Under the pieces are notes generated by a model. The model was not told where the DNA came from, searched no databases, and saw only the letters and a list, made by a program, of their open reading frames with translations. The position numbers and the translations under genes are program-made. Below, piece after piece: positions 9,785 through 18,549 of a stretch of DNA of 64,000 nt; the first letter of the stretch is position 1; each line of letters opens with the position of its first letter. Location: NCBI GenBank assembly GCA_041394885.1, contig JAWKHI010000016.1, forward strand, positions 62,001-126,000, written 5' to 3'. This stretch comes from DSOI01 sp041394885. GTDB lineage: Bacteria > Acidobacteriota > Terriglobia > Bryobacterales > Bryobacteraceae.

Positions 9785-11041
9785 CTACTCCGCGGCCACT
9801 CCCGAATTCCAGTACGCGTGCATCTCCTCCGCCGATGGGGTCCGCGCCGGCCGCACCAGCCGGAATCCCAGCCACTGCGCATCGGTGTGATACCAGATCG
9901 ACTTCGGCAGTTGCGGGTCCTGCATCTTCCACGAAGGGTCCGACGCGCGCCGCGCGCCGCAGCGGCAGCTTTCGGCCGCATCGGCCCAGGACCCTCCCCG
10001 CGCCACGTGCGGATACGGCTTGGTGGAACGGACCCAATCCTCGGTCCCATACGCGGGGCGATATTGATCGAGCGTCCACTCGAGCACGTTGCCGTGCATA
10101 TCGTGGAGCCCCCAGGGATTCGGTTTCTTCTTGCCTACCTGCTGGTACTTATCCGGGGAGTTCCCGGTGAACCAGGCATAGTCGCCCAGTTGCGACGCGT
10201 CGTCGCCAAATGAGTACGCCGTTTCCGTGCCAGCGCGGCAAGCGTACTCCCACTCGGCCTCGGTCGGCAGACGGTAGAAATGCCCCGTGCGCGCGCTCAG
10301 CCATTGGGCATACTTACTGGCGGCGTGATGGGTCATCGAGATCGCCGGGTAGCCGTCGATCCCCATCCCGAAGCTCATCTCGACGTAGGGACGCGTCGGC
10401 CGGCTCACGGCATCTACAAGGGTATCGGTGGCGTCTTTGGGGAACATGAACAAGCGATACTCATCCCAGGTAACTTCGAACTTACCCATCCAGAACGGCT
10501 CGAGTTTTACCTTGTGCAGCGGACCCTCATCCTTGCCGCGCCCTCGCTCGGTGTCCGGCGTCCCCATCGTAAATTCGCCGCCCGGTATGGCCAGCATCTC
10601 ATAGCTGACCGTGGTTTCCGGAATCGTCTGTTTATAACTCTCGAAGGCGGCGGACTTCGACCCGGCGATCCGCGCATGGAGCGCCCGCGTGAGAGCGAGA
10701 TCGTCCGCGGCGCGGCCCTTCTTGGCGAGCGTCGCGCCGGCGGGCCATACGGCGCCTTCGGCGATCCAGGCCTGCAGAGCGGCTTTCTCGCCGGCGCTCA
10801 ACGACGGCCCACCGGGCGGCATGCTGCCGGCCCGTTCCGGAGGCAGCAGCGTGCGTAGGTAGAGCGGACTCTTGCCCGGGGAACCCGCCCGCAGCGACTT
10901 CGCGATTCCCTCCGGCGTGTCGACGCGCAAACCGGCGTCGGCCTTCTTCGCGCCATGGCAGGAAACGCAGTTTTTCTCGAGGATCGGCGCAATCACACCG
11001 GTGAAATCCACCGCCAGCGCCAGCAGCAGAAATGCCGTCAT
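9785..11041 (-). CDS. Exported cytochrome c (PSCyt1-like) fused to a SUMF1/FGE-like domain
   Basis: 418 residues. After a short signal, NCVSCHG (Cys25, Cys28, His29) is a single c-type haem site of the PSCyt1 kind, followed by SPLYLRTLLPPERAGSMPPGG. From about residue 145 a SUMF1-type domain runs to the end: IPGGEFTMGTPD, FWMGKFEVTWDEYRLFM, YRLPTEAEWEYACRAG, DMHGNVLEWTLD and RGGSWADAAESC. In true formylglycine-generating enzymes two nearby cysteines do the chemistry; here the equivalent loop has only the CRC pair next to GAR, so sulfatase maturation is doubtful. The start shares one base with the stop of the oxidoreductase upstream (TAATG), so the two form an operon. It probably acts in periplasmic redox or scaffold functions. 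Confidence 0.8.
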   Translation of the reverse strand: MTAFLLLALAVDFTGVIAPILEKNCVSCHGAKKADAGLRVDTPEGIAKSLRAGSPGKSPLYLRTLLPPERAGSMPPGGPSLSAGEKAALQAWIAEGAVWPAGATLAKKGRAADDLALTRALHARIAGSKSAAFESYKQTIPETTVSYEMLAIPGGEFTMGTPDTERGRGKDEGPLHKVKLEPFWMGKFEVTWDEYRLFMFPKDATDTLVDAVSRPTRPYVEMSFGMGIDGYPAISMTHHAASKYAQWLSARTGHFYRLPTEAEWEYACRAGTETAYSFGDDASQLGDYAWFTGNSPDKYQQVGKKKPNPWGLHDMHGNVLEWTLDQYRPAYGTEDWVRSTKPYPHVARGGSWADAAESCRCGARRASDPSWKMQDPQLPKSIWYHTDAQWLGFRLVRPARTPSAEEMHAYWNSGVAAE

Positions 11042-12297
11042 TACAGGAACTTCGTCACGCCCGGACGCGGCAGCGGCGGCGGATTGAAAGAGCCGTCCCA
11101 GCGCAAATCGTCGGGGAACAACTGTTCCTGCGAATTGAGCGCCATCTCCCAGGTGATCTGCTGGCCGGTGTAGGCAGCCATGCGGCCCATGATGGCAAGC
11201 ATGGTGGAAGTGGCCATCCGGACGCCGTTGTTGATCGGCTCTCCCTTGCGGATGGAGGCGAACAGAGCGTCGTGCTCGGCCTGATACATGTCGTTCTTCT
11301 GGCCTTCGAACCGCCAGCTCTTCTCGCCGGCGATCACCGGAATCGGGCCACGGCCGATCGTGGCCGTGCCTTTGGTCCCGATAATGTAGTCGCTGTTCTC
11401 GTTATGGCAGTTCTCGATTTGCCGCTGCGCCATGAATGCCCGCATTCCGTTCGGATAGAGGTAGTTCACTTCGCAGTGGTCGAAAATATTTCCGCCTTCG
11501 GCTGGAATCTGACGCCCGCCCACCGCGGTGCACGACGTCGGTGGCGTGTCTCCCATCACCCAGGCGATCTTATCCACCGAGTGGACCGCCTGCTCCACCA
11601 GCCCGTCTCCGCAAAGATAGGAGAAGTTATACCAGTTTCGAATCTGCCACTCGACGTCGCTCATCCCCGCCGGACGCTCCGAGGCGGGCGGCATCGGCTT
11701 TACCGGACTGGTGAGGTAAGTCGCATAGTAAGCCATCGGGGTCCCGATCGCCCCGTCGGCGATTTGCTGCATCGTCTCGACGATATGAGTCGAGTACCGC
11801 CAGCAAAAGCCGCTCACCAGAGAGAGCTTCTTCTCACCGGCCATGCGCGCCGTCTCGAGCACGTCGCGGACGCCAGGGGCGTCCACCGCGATCGGCTTCT
11901 CGCAAAACACGTGCTTCCCGGCTTCGATGGCCGCCCGCAGATGCGCCGGGCGGAATCCGGGGGGCGTGGCGAGCAGCACCACGTCCACGCCGGCGTCGAT
12001 CACTTTCTGGTAGGCGTCGAGCCCGAGGAAGATGTTCGCGGATTCCACCTTCACCTTCTCGCCGGCGGCCCGGCGCAGCCGCTCCAGGCTGTCGTTGGCG
12101 CGCGAGGCGTCCACGTCGGCCACCGCCACCAACTCGGCGAAGTCATCCGCCTTGAGCGCCTGGGAGGCGGCCCCGGTGCCGCGGCCGCCGCAGCCCACCA
12201 ACCCCACCTTGATCGGCTTTGCGTCTTGGGCGCCGAGGATGGCCGGAAAAGCAAGTGCGCCGGCCTTCAACAGGTCCCGGCGGGCAGGTTGATTCAT
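11041..12297 (-). CDS. Exported Gfo/Idh/MocA-family oxidoreductase
   Basis: 418 residues with a Tat-like leader (RRDLLKAGALAFPAILGAQ). The Rossmann NAD(P) motif is VGLVGCGGRGTG at about residues 31-42, and the family motif CEKPIAVD sits near 130-137. The C-terminal domain contains NYLYPNGMRAFMAQRQ and SDYIIGTKGTATIG. Members of this family oxidise or epimerise sugars and related polyols; exported versions are abundant in Acidobacteriota and Planctomycetota. It is the first gene of an operon with the cytochrome/SUMF1 fusion, which may take electrons or share a substrate. The exact sugar is not predictable. Confidence 0.85.
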   Translation of the reverse strand: MNQPARRDLLKAGALAFPAILGAQDAKPIKVGLVGCGGRGTGAASQALKADDFAELVAVADVDASRANDSLERLRRAAGEKVKVESANIFLGLDAYQKVIDAGVDVVLLATPPGFRPAHLRAAIEAGKHVFCEKPIAVDAPGVRDVLETARMAGEKKLSLVSGFCWRYSTHIVETMQQIADGAIGTPMAYYATYLTSPVKPMPPASERPAGMSDVEWQIRNWYNFSYLCGDGLVEQAVHSVDKIAWVMGDTPPTSCTAVGGRQIPAEGGNIFDHCEVNYLYPNGMRAFMAQRQIENCHNENSDYIIGTKGTATIGRGPIPVIAGEKSWRFEGQKNDMYQAEHDALFASIRKGEPINNGVRMATSTMLAIMGRMAAYTGQQITWEMALNSQEQLFPDDLRWDGSFNPPPLPRPGVTKFL

Positions 12298-12324
12298 GGT
12301 GCTTTTATCTTATCGCGAGCCGCG

Positions 12325-13038
12325 TCACGGTTGCCCGCCACCCACCGATGCAGCTGGCAACGCCGCGGCTGGCAACGACGCCGGAGCCGGTATACGGTCC
12401 GGAGCGGCGTTGTAGTTGGTGATGATCTTGCGCACATACTGCCGCGTTTCCCGGTACGGCGGCACTCCCCGATACCGGTCCACCGCATGCGGACCGGCAT
12501 TGTAGGCAGCTAGCGCCAACGCCACCTGCCGCGGGTGATTGCGGTACTTGATCAGCATCTGCTTCAGGTAGCGAACGCCCGCGTCCACATTTTCTTCCGG
12601 ATCCCATGGGTCGGCGTTCAGGTCCTTGGCCGTCCCCGGCATCAGCTGCATCAATCCGATCGCGCCAGCGCTCGAAAGCGCCCGCCTCTGATAGTTCGAT
12701 TCCTGCTTCACCACGGCATGCACCAGGTCGGGGTCCACGCCATGTTTGGCCGCCATCTTCTCCACCAGTTGCATCGTCGGATCGCTCAAAGCCCGTGGCG
12801 TAAAGTAGGCCGGCGGGGGCGCGGGCGCCGCCGTTCCCGGTGGAAGGATGGGGTCGATTCGCAGGATCTCGCTCATCTCCACATGCGTCGCCATGCCGGA
12901 CTTCGAGTACAACCATACGCCGCTGCCCTCGCGCTCCGAGCGCAGCACCTCCAGGCGAACGCCGTTGCGGAAGAAAACGGCGTCGGCGGCCAACACCGTG
13001 ACCGCGCAGGAAGCAATCAAGGCAGCGATCCTGTGCAT
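12325..13038 (-). CDS. Lytic transglycosylase (SLT domain)
   Basis: 237 residues with an N-terminal signal (MHRIAALIASCAVTVLAADA). The SLT domain covers about residues 92-210: AVVKQESNYQ with catalytic Glu113, then SSAGAIGLMQLMPGTA, AGVRYLKQML and ALAAYNAGP. It cleaves the MurNAc-GlcNAc bond of peptidoglycan to 1,6-anhydro products and acts in the periplasm. The first 60 residues hold a small beta-rich segment (FFRNGVRLEVLRSEREG) and the C-terminus is Pro/Ala-rich. It diverges from uvrB across a 144-bp intergenic region. Confidence 0.88.
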   Translation of the reverse strand: MHRIAALIASCAVTVLAADAVFFRNGVRLEVLRSEREGSGVWLYSKSGMATHVEMSEILRIDPILPPGTAAPAPPPAYFTPRALSDPTMQLVEKMAAKHGVDPDLVHAVVKQESNYQRRALSSAGAIGLMQLMPGTAKDLNADPWDPEENVDAGVRYLKQMLIKYRNHPRQVALALAAYNAGPHAVDRYRGVPPYRETRQYVRKIITNYNAAPDRIPAPASLPAAALPAASVGGGQP

Positions 13039-13182
13039 GATTTTGTGGAAACTTCTCCATCCCCATTGAGCCCGATATCCCCACTCCCTACAATCGGGCG
13101 GACCGCTTAGTCGATGAGCGGTTCTTCACCTTACGTTCGTCGCGGCCGGCGCGGATACGCCCCCCTATACTGAGGAGAGCCG

Positions 13183-15222
13183 ATGCGTTTCCAACTCGGT
13201 ATCGACTATCAGCCCCGCGGCGATCAGCGCACCGCCATCGATCAACTCGTCCGCGGCCTCGCCGACAGTGAAAAGCACCAGGTCCTCCTCGGCGTCACCG
13301 GTTCCGGCAAAACGTTCACCATCGCGAAGGTGATCGAGCGGGTGAACCGCCCCGCGCTCGTCCTCGCCCACAACAAGACGCTCGCCGCTCAGCTCTATCA
13401 CGAGTTCCGAAGCTTCTTCCCATCCAACGCGGTTGAATATTTCGTCAGCTACTACGACTACTATCAGCCGGAAGCCTACATCGCCGCCTCCGACACCTAC
13501 ATCGAAAAAGAAGCCACCATCAACGATGAGCTCGACAAGCTGCGTCTTTCCGCGACGCGATCGCTGTTTGAGCGGCGTGACTGCGTGATCATCGCCAGCG
13601 TTTCCTGCATCTACGGCATCGGTTCGCCCGAGGCCTACTACGGGATGCTGCTGATGCTCGAAAAGGGCCAGCAAACCCCTCGCAAGGAGATCACGCAACG
13701 CCTCGTCGACATCCTCTACGAGCGCACCGAGGGCAACTTCCAGCGCGGGACGTTTCGCGTCCGCGGTGACGTGATTGAGGTGTTCCCCACCTATGATGAC
13801 CACGCCTACCGGATCGAGTTGTGGGGCGACGAGGTGGAGGCTCTCTATCAGATCGATCCCGAAACCGGACGTATCCGCCAATCCTTCAACAGGCTCCCGA
13901 TCTACCCCAAGACGCACTACGTGATGAGCGCGGAAACGCGCGAACAGGCATCGGTGAGCATCCGCCATGAGCTCGAGTGGTGGCACAAGGAACTGCTCGC
14001 CCAGGGCAAAGCCGTGGAGGCGCAGCGCCTTTGGCAGCGCACCATGTTCGATCTGGAAATGATGAAGTCGGTGGGCTACTGCCACGGCATCGAGAACTAC
14101 TCGCGCCACTTCACCAACCGGCTTCCCGGAGAAGCACCGCCCACCCTCCTCGACTATCTGCCCGTCGACTCCCTGGTCTTCATCGACGAGAGCCATCAGA
14201 CCATCCCGCAGATCGGCGGCATGTATCATGGCGACCGCTCGCGCAAGGAAAACCTCGTCGCCCACGGGTTTCGCCTGCCCTCGGCCCTCGACAACCGCCC
14301 GCTCACCTTCGAGGAGTACGAGAATCGCGTCAATCAGGTGGTCTACGTATCGGCCACGCCCGGCCCATACGAACTCACCCGGAGCGGCGGCGTGGTGGTG
14401 GAACAGGTGATCCGGCCCACCGGCCTCGTGGATCCCGAAGTGGAGGTGCGGCCGATCCGGGGCCAGGTGGACGATCTGCTCAAGGAGATCCGGCAACGCA
14501 TCGACGCCGATCAACGCGTGCTCGTCACCACGCTCACCAAGCGCATGTCCGAGGACCTGGCGCAGTATTACTCCGAGGCCGGCGTCAAATGCACGTATCT
14601 GCATTCCGAGGTCAGCACGCTGGACCGCATCAAGATCCTCCGCAACCTCCGCCGCGGCGATATCGACGTCCTCATCGGCGTGAATCTTTTGCGTGAAGGT
14701 CTGGACCTGCCCGAAGTCACGCTGGTCGCGATCCTCGACGCAGACAAAGAAGGGTTTCTACGGTCGGCCGGGTCTCTGATCCAGACCATCGGACGCGCTG
14801 CACGCAATGTGGAGGGCCGCGCCATTCTCTACGCGGACCGCCGCACCGACAGCATGCGCAAAGCGATGGACGAAACCGAGCGCCGGCGGCGCATTCAGGT
14901 TCTCTACAACGAGGAAAATGGGATCACGCCGCAATCGATCATCAAGCCCATCGACATGAGCCTCGTCGCCATCGCCGAAGCCGACTACGTCACTGTCCCG
15001 CTCGATACCGACGATCAACCCGACGATTCCGCGGTGACGCCCGAGGAAATGACGCGCTTGGCCGCGGAGATCGAAGAGCGGATGCGCGATGCCGCGCGGA
15101 AGTTCGACTTCGAGGCCGCGGCCGGGTTACGCGACCGGCTCAAGGCGCTCGAAGCGCGCCTGCGGGCCGCGGCAGCTCCCGAATCGGCCCCTACAGGCGG
15201 TCTTTCCGATCCGCCTCGATAA
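13183..15222 (+). CDS. uvrB: UvrABC excinuclease subunit B
   Basis: 679 residues, close to the usual 670-680. Walker A GVTGSGKT is at 37-44. The DNA-gripping beta-hairpin region reads YYDYYQPEAYIAASDTYIEK. DESHQTIPQIGGMYHGDRSR and helicase motifs including IGRAARN follow, and a C-terminal UVR helix pair (AARKFDFEAAAGLRDRLKAL) contacts UvrC. A strong ribosome site (GAGGAG, 13172-13177) precedes the ATG. UvrB verifies damage delivered by UvrA and recruits UvrC for dual incision in nucleotide excision repair. It is transcribed alone. I see no recognisable SOS operator upstream, but the LexA site of this group is not known to me. Confidence 0.97.
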   Translation: MRFQLGIDYQPRGDQRTAIDQLVRGLADSEKHQVLLGVTGSGKTFTIAKVIERVNRPALVLAHNKTLAAQLYHEFRSFFPSNAVEYFVSYYDYYQPEAYIAASDTYIEKEATINDELDKLRLSATRSLFERRDCVIIASVSCIYGIGSPEAYYGMLLMLEKGQQTPRKEITQRLVDILYERTEGNFQRGTFRVRGDVIEVFPTYDDHAYRIELWGDEVEALYQIDPETGRIRQSFNRLPIYPKTHYVMSAETREQASVSIRHELEWWHKELLAQGKAVEAQRLWQRTMFDLEMMKSVGYCHGIENYSRHFTNRLPGEAPPTLLDYLPVDSLVFIDESHQTIPQIGGMYHGDRSRKENLVAHGFRLPSALDNRPLTFEEYENRVNQVVYVSATPGPYELTRSGGVVVEQVIRPTGLVDPEVEVRPIRGQVDDLLKEIRQRIDADQRVLVTTLTKRMSEDLAQYYSEAGVKCTYLHSEVSTLDRIKILRNLRRGDIDVLIGVNLLREGLDLPEVTLVAILDADKEGFLRSAGSLIQTIGRAARNVEGRAILYADRRTDSMRKAMDETERRRRIQVLYNEENGITPQSIIKPIDMSLVAIAEADYVTVPLDTDDQPDDSAVTPEEMTRLAAEIEERMRDAARKFDFEAAAGLRDRLKALEARLRAAAAPESAPTGGLSDPPR

Positions 15223-15340
15223 TCCGTTCCAGGCTCGCAAGACCGCGTAGCTGCTCTGACGCTGGTCATCCTTGCAAGGGACTTTTTTGGACAGTGGGCC
15301 GCTGTGACAAAATAGCGCCAAGACCACGGCTGGGCGGCCC

Positions 15341-16018
15341 GTGGTTGGAATCGCGCAGGCCGCTCGCCCCACACAGGGCAGAATGCAACAACCCCCTCAT
15401 CGCAGAATCGGCTTGATCGTCGCCGGACCAACCAGGCACGGCATCTTCGCATCCGTTCCGGCGCTGCGCATGCGGCTGGGGCCGATTGTCGCGGCATCGG
15501 CCCGGGTGGCGTCGCGCGCGGCGAACGCACTGCGGCACGGATGGCCGGCCCAGGACGCTGCCGAGCTTTTCGAGAACGTCATTCTACTCGCGCATGGACG
15601 GCCGGAAGATCTGCTCGCGCTGTTTGAAGCGCTGTTTGCAGCCTACCGGAATAGGTTAGACCGCCATCTCGTTATCCTGGCCGACGTCGCACCCTGCCCG
15701 CGCCTCCACGAACTACTCTCCCGCCGCGGCCTCTCGACGGCCCAGGCCGCCACCGTGGCTTCCCATCCGCCTGTCGTCCTGGTTAACGCGCCCCGCAAAT
15801 GGCGCCGCCACGTCGAGACCCTCCTCGCCGCAGCCAACGCCCGGACGTTGTTCCTCAACGAACCTCCGCTTACGCTTTACCAGGATGTTTCGAGCGAGAC
15901 CGGCGAGATGGCGCGCCGGCTGCAGACCAGGCTCCGCGCAGCCGGTCTCCCGAGACACGAGACCAAGCTGCTCGCCGCGATGATCTGGGGCATGCACAAT
16001 CCCAGTGGCCGCCGCTAA
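15341..16018 (+). CDS. Hypothetical protein, possibly Rossmann-like
   Basis: 225 residues from a GTG at 15341; an ATG at 15383 (MQQPPHRRIGLIVAG) is an equally good start. The segment RIGLIVAGPTRHG followed by ELFENVILLAHGRPEDLLAL and HLVILADVAPCPRLHELLSR looks like alternating strands and helices of a Rossmann-like fold, loosely like DUF2520 proteins, but no diagnostic motif is present. Third-position GC is high, as in neighbouring genes, which supports it being real. A 7-bp inverted repeat (ACCACGG/CCGTGGT, 15323-15345) lies over the first start. Function unknown. Confidence 0.55.
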   Translation: MVGIAQAARPTQGRMQQPPHRRIGLIVAGPTRHGIFASVPALRMRLGPIVAASARVASRAANALRHGWPAQDAAELFENVILLAHGRPEDLLALFEALFAAYRNRLDRHLVILADVAPCPRLHELLSRRGLSTAQAATVASHPPVVLVNAPRKWRRHVETLLAAANARTLFLNEPPLTLYQDVSSETGEMARRLQTRLRAAGLPRHETKLLAAMIWGMHNPSGRR

Positions 16019-16120
16019 GGCCCCGCTCTTGGGGCGCTCCTGTGCCGGTCTTACGGGACAACCGTTGAGATAGAATCGGGGGTGCTCGCATTCCATCGCA
16101 GTGAATATGGGAGTTGGTCC

Positions 16121-17242
16121 ATGTATCGTTTTTCCAGCATCGTTGTCCTGATCGCCCTGATTGCCGGTCTCGCGCCCGCCCCGGCCCAGACGCCGCCGGC
16201 GGCCCCCGCGCGCAGGGTACGGCCCAAGCCTCCCACCCGCGATCCGCACACGCCCGGTTATGTCGAGGCCAAGCAGTTGCCGGACGGAGCCGTGCCGCCA
16301 GCCGATGCCGACGGCAACTTCATCCTCGGTCCCACTCACGAGCCCGCGCCCGAGATGCAGGTCCAGGAGGGCGTACCGCAGGGAACCATCTTCGAATTCA
16401 CCATGGAATCCACCGACAGCAAGATTTACCCCGGGATCGCGCGCGAGCCAGGCACCTTCGGCCAGCCGGACCCGGACAATCCCGCCAAGCTCATCGTCAC
16501 CACCAGCCACCCCGCTCCGTACACCAGAAAAGTCGCCGTCTACGTTCCGAAACAGTACACCCCCGGTACGCCGGCCCCGTTCATCGTCGGCGCCGACGGG
16601 CCGGACCGGATGTTGTTCACGGCGCTGGACAATCTCATCGCCCAAAAGCGCGTCCCCGTGATGATTGCCGTCTCCATCGGCAACGGGTCCGGAGACGCCC
16701 AGGGAAGCCAGCGCGGACTCGAGTACGACACCATGTCCGGACTTTACGCGGAGTTCGTCGAATCCGAAGTGCTACCGCTGGTGGAGAAGCGATGCAACGT
16801 GAAACTGACCAAGGATCCCGACGGCAGGGCGACGATGGGCGGCAGCTCCGGAGGTTCCGCCGCTTTGATCATGGCCTGGTACCACCCCGAGTGGTATCAT
16901 CGCGTCCTCACTTACTCGGGCACTTATGTCAACCAGCAATGGCCGTGGAATCCGGAGACGCCCCACGGCGCCTGGGGCTTTCATGAAACCCTCATTCCGG
17001 GCTCTCCCGTGAAACCGATTCGAATCTGGCTGCAGGTGGGCGACCGCGACAATTTCAATGCCCGCGACGGCATGCATGACTGGGTGCTGGCCAATGAAAA
17101 CATGGCCCGCGTGCTGGCCGCCAAAGGCTACCACTACCAGTTTGTGTTCGCCACCAACTGCGGCCACACGGACCGCACCGTAAAAATGCAAACACTCCCC
17201 GAGGCGCTCGAATATGTTTGGAAAGGGTACCGGCCGCGCTAA
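16121..17242 (+). CDS. Exported esterase of the enterochelin-esterase (Esterase D) family
   Basis: About 373 residues from the ATG at 16121, which begins a clean signal peptide (MYRFSSIVVLIALIAGLAPA, then PAQ). An in-frame GTG at 16082 sits just behind a TAGAAT box (16071-16076) and could be a leaderless start. The alpha/beta-hydrolase nucleophile is in GGSSGG (Ser243), TYSGTY follows, and a His in ATNCGHTD is near the end. Such enzymes hydrolyse ester bonds on siderophores, carbohydrate acetyl or feruloyl groups; the substrate here is open. Its last four bases overlap the stop of the convergent gene on the other strand. Confidence 0.82.
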   Translation: MYRFSSIVVLIALIAGLAPAPAQTPPAAPARRVRPKPPTRDPHTPGYVEAKQLPDGAVPPADADGNFILGPTHEPAPEMQVQEGVPQGTIFEFTMESTDSKIYPGIAREPGTFGQPDPDNPAKLIVTTSHPAPYTRKVAVYVPKQYTPGTPAPFIVGADGPDRMLFTALDNLIAQKRVPVMIAVSIGNGSGDAQGSQRGLEYDTMSGLYAEFVESEVLPLVEKRCNVKLTKDPDGRATMGGSSGGSAALIMAWYHPEWYHRVLTYSGTYVNQQWPWNPETPHGAWGFHETLIPGSPVKPIRIWLQVGDRDNFNARDGMHDWVLANENMARVLAAKGYHYQFVFATNCGHTDRTVKMQTLPEALEYVWKGYRPR

Positions 17243-18444
17243 CGCTGCGCCGGCCCCGTGCGCCCCATCACAGACCACGAGCCGACGATGTTATCGCCCT
17301 TGGCCAGATAGTAACGGTCATACACGTTGGTCGACGAATCCAGGTGCGTCGGATACAATTCCACCTTGTCGCCTAACTTGTAATCCCGGTCGCCCGCCGT
17401 CCAATTGAGGAGCCCGTACTCGGCTCCCTGATTCTCGATCTTCACGTCGGGCCGGCCCTTCACCGTATCCGTGGGCTTCAGCATTCCCTTGATGCCCGTG
17501 TCGATGGTGGCGACGCCCGGGTGCTGCCGGACGATCACGGTGGTCAACACAGTCAGCGACTGCGCGAAGTCGTCATAGAGTTCCTTGCCGCTCTTGCTGC
17601 CAACCTTGATGTACAGCGTGTCCATGAACATATAAGACCCGGCCTGCAGCTCGGTCAGGTGGCCCGGATCGATGTTATACGTTCCCGTCGAGCCTCCCGT
17701 GCGGATCTCCACCGGGATTCCTGCCTTCTTGCACATCTCCGCCGTCTCGAGCATCCCCGCGATATCGCCCATGGACTTCTTCTGCCGCGCCTCCCATCCC
17801 TTGGTGTGCGACGCGCCGCCCGAGTACGCCATCAGACCCTTGAAATTGAGGTTCTTCTTGCCCAACACGTGCTTCACCAGCCGGAACGCCTTGTCGCCGG
17901 GCTCGATCCCGGACCGTTTCAGCCCCGCGTTGATTTCGACGATCACGTTTACCTTGGTCTTCTCCGCCGCCGCGGCCTGATCGTACTGATCGGCCATCCA
18001 CGGATCGTCCACGATGGTGATGAAGGTCGGGTCGCGTTTGGCGACGGCCACCATGCGCATCGTCTTCTCGCGGCCAGCCGACTGCCGCGTCATCAGGACG
18101 CCCTTGATCCCGGAGTCACTGAATAACTCGGCTTCCGCCTCGGTGGCCACCGTCACTCCGATCGCGCCCAGCTCGGCTTGCCGCTTGGCGATGTCGGTCG
18201 ACTTGTGGATCTTCACATGCCCGCGAAAATTGGTGCCGGTTGCCTTGCAATGGCTGGCCATGTGGTTCAGGTTCTTCTCGAACAAATCGAGATCGAGGAG
18301 CATGCACGGCGTCGGGAGATCCTCCCGCGTCACCCCACGCCAATCGTTCTTGGCGACACGGGTGGTGATGTTCATGGATTTGGCGGCGGCCAACGCGGAG
18401 ACGCTGGTCAGCGTATTGATGAAGAAAGCGCGGCGTGTACTCAT
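17239..18444 (-). CDS. Exported D-threonine aldolase/D-serine dehydratase-like PLP enzyme
   Basis: 401 residues with a Tat-like N-terminus (MSTRRAFFINTLTSVSALAA). LPTPCMLLDLDLFEKNL and RGHVKIHKSTDIAKRQ match the alanine-racemase-type N-terminal barrel of D-threonine aldolases; the PLP lysine is most likely Lys78 in HVKIHK. VIVEINAGLKRSGIEPG and VEIRTGGSTGTYN follow, the latter being the phosphate-binding loop. The C-terminal domain (VELYPTHLD) holds the usual metal-binding His and Asp. Family members cleave D-threonine or related beta-hydroxy-D-amino acids, or dehydrate D-serine. Export of such an enzyme is common in Acidobacteriota. It converges on the esterase gene. Confidence 0.8.
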   Translation of the reverse strand: MSTRRAFFINTLTSVSALAAAKSMNITTRVAKNDWRGVTREDLPTPCMLLDLDLFEKNLNHMASHCKATGTNFRGHVKIHKSTDIAKRQAELGAIGVTVATEAEAELFSDSGIKGVLMTRQSAGREKTMRMVAVAKRDPTFITIVDDPWMADQYDQAAAAEKTKVNVIVEINAGLKRSGIEPGDKAFRLVKHVLGKKNLNFKGLMAYSGGASHTKGWEARQKKSMGDIAGMLETAEMCKKAGIPVEIRTGGSTGTYNIDPGHLTELQAGSYMFMDTLYIKVGSKSGKELYDDFAQSLTVLTTVIVRQHPGVATIDTGIKGMLKPTDTVKGRPDVKIENQGAEYGLLNWTAGDRDYKLGDKVELYPTHLDSSTNVYDRYYLAKGDNIVGSWSVMGRTGPAQR

Positions 18445-18485
18445 ACTGAAGGGATTGTATCAGGGTGCGGGTGTCTAAAAGGGAA

Positions 18486-18513
18486 ACGGCGGCCGGAGTG
18501 TGCCGGCCGCCGT
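18486..18513 (-). terminator. Intrinsic terminator downstream of the BON-domain gene
   Basis: ACGGCGGCCGG (18486-18496) and CCGGCCGCCGT (18503-18513) form a perfect 11-bp stem with a 6-base loop. On the minus strand the stem is followed by TTTCCCTTTT, a broken T-tract. It lies 37 bases past the BON gene stop and before the start of the PLP enzyme gene, so it should separate the two transcripts. Confidence 0.8.
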
Positions 18514-18549
18514 GAGTGGGCGGACTGGTTGAGCATGAGCCACAAGGGT

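Noticed and set aside
9785..11041. SUMF1 domain as the formylglycine maturase for the sulfatases
   Set aside because: The paired active-site cysteines of true formylglycine-generating enzymes are not seen, and the protein carries a haem-c domain instead.
11032..12513. A 493-codon plus-strand frame over the Gfo/Idh/MocA gene
   Set aside because: The minus-strand gene in the same place has clear family motifs; the plus frame has none and is His/Arg-rich.
13165..14604. A 479-codon minus-strand frame over uvrB
   Set aside because: It is antisense to a certain uvrB gene and lacks motifs.
16082..16120. GTG at 16082 as the esterase start
   Set aside because: It would put 13 residues before the signal peptide; the ATG at 16121 gives a standard leader, though the nearby TAGAAT box keeps it possible.
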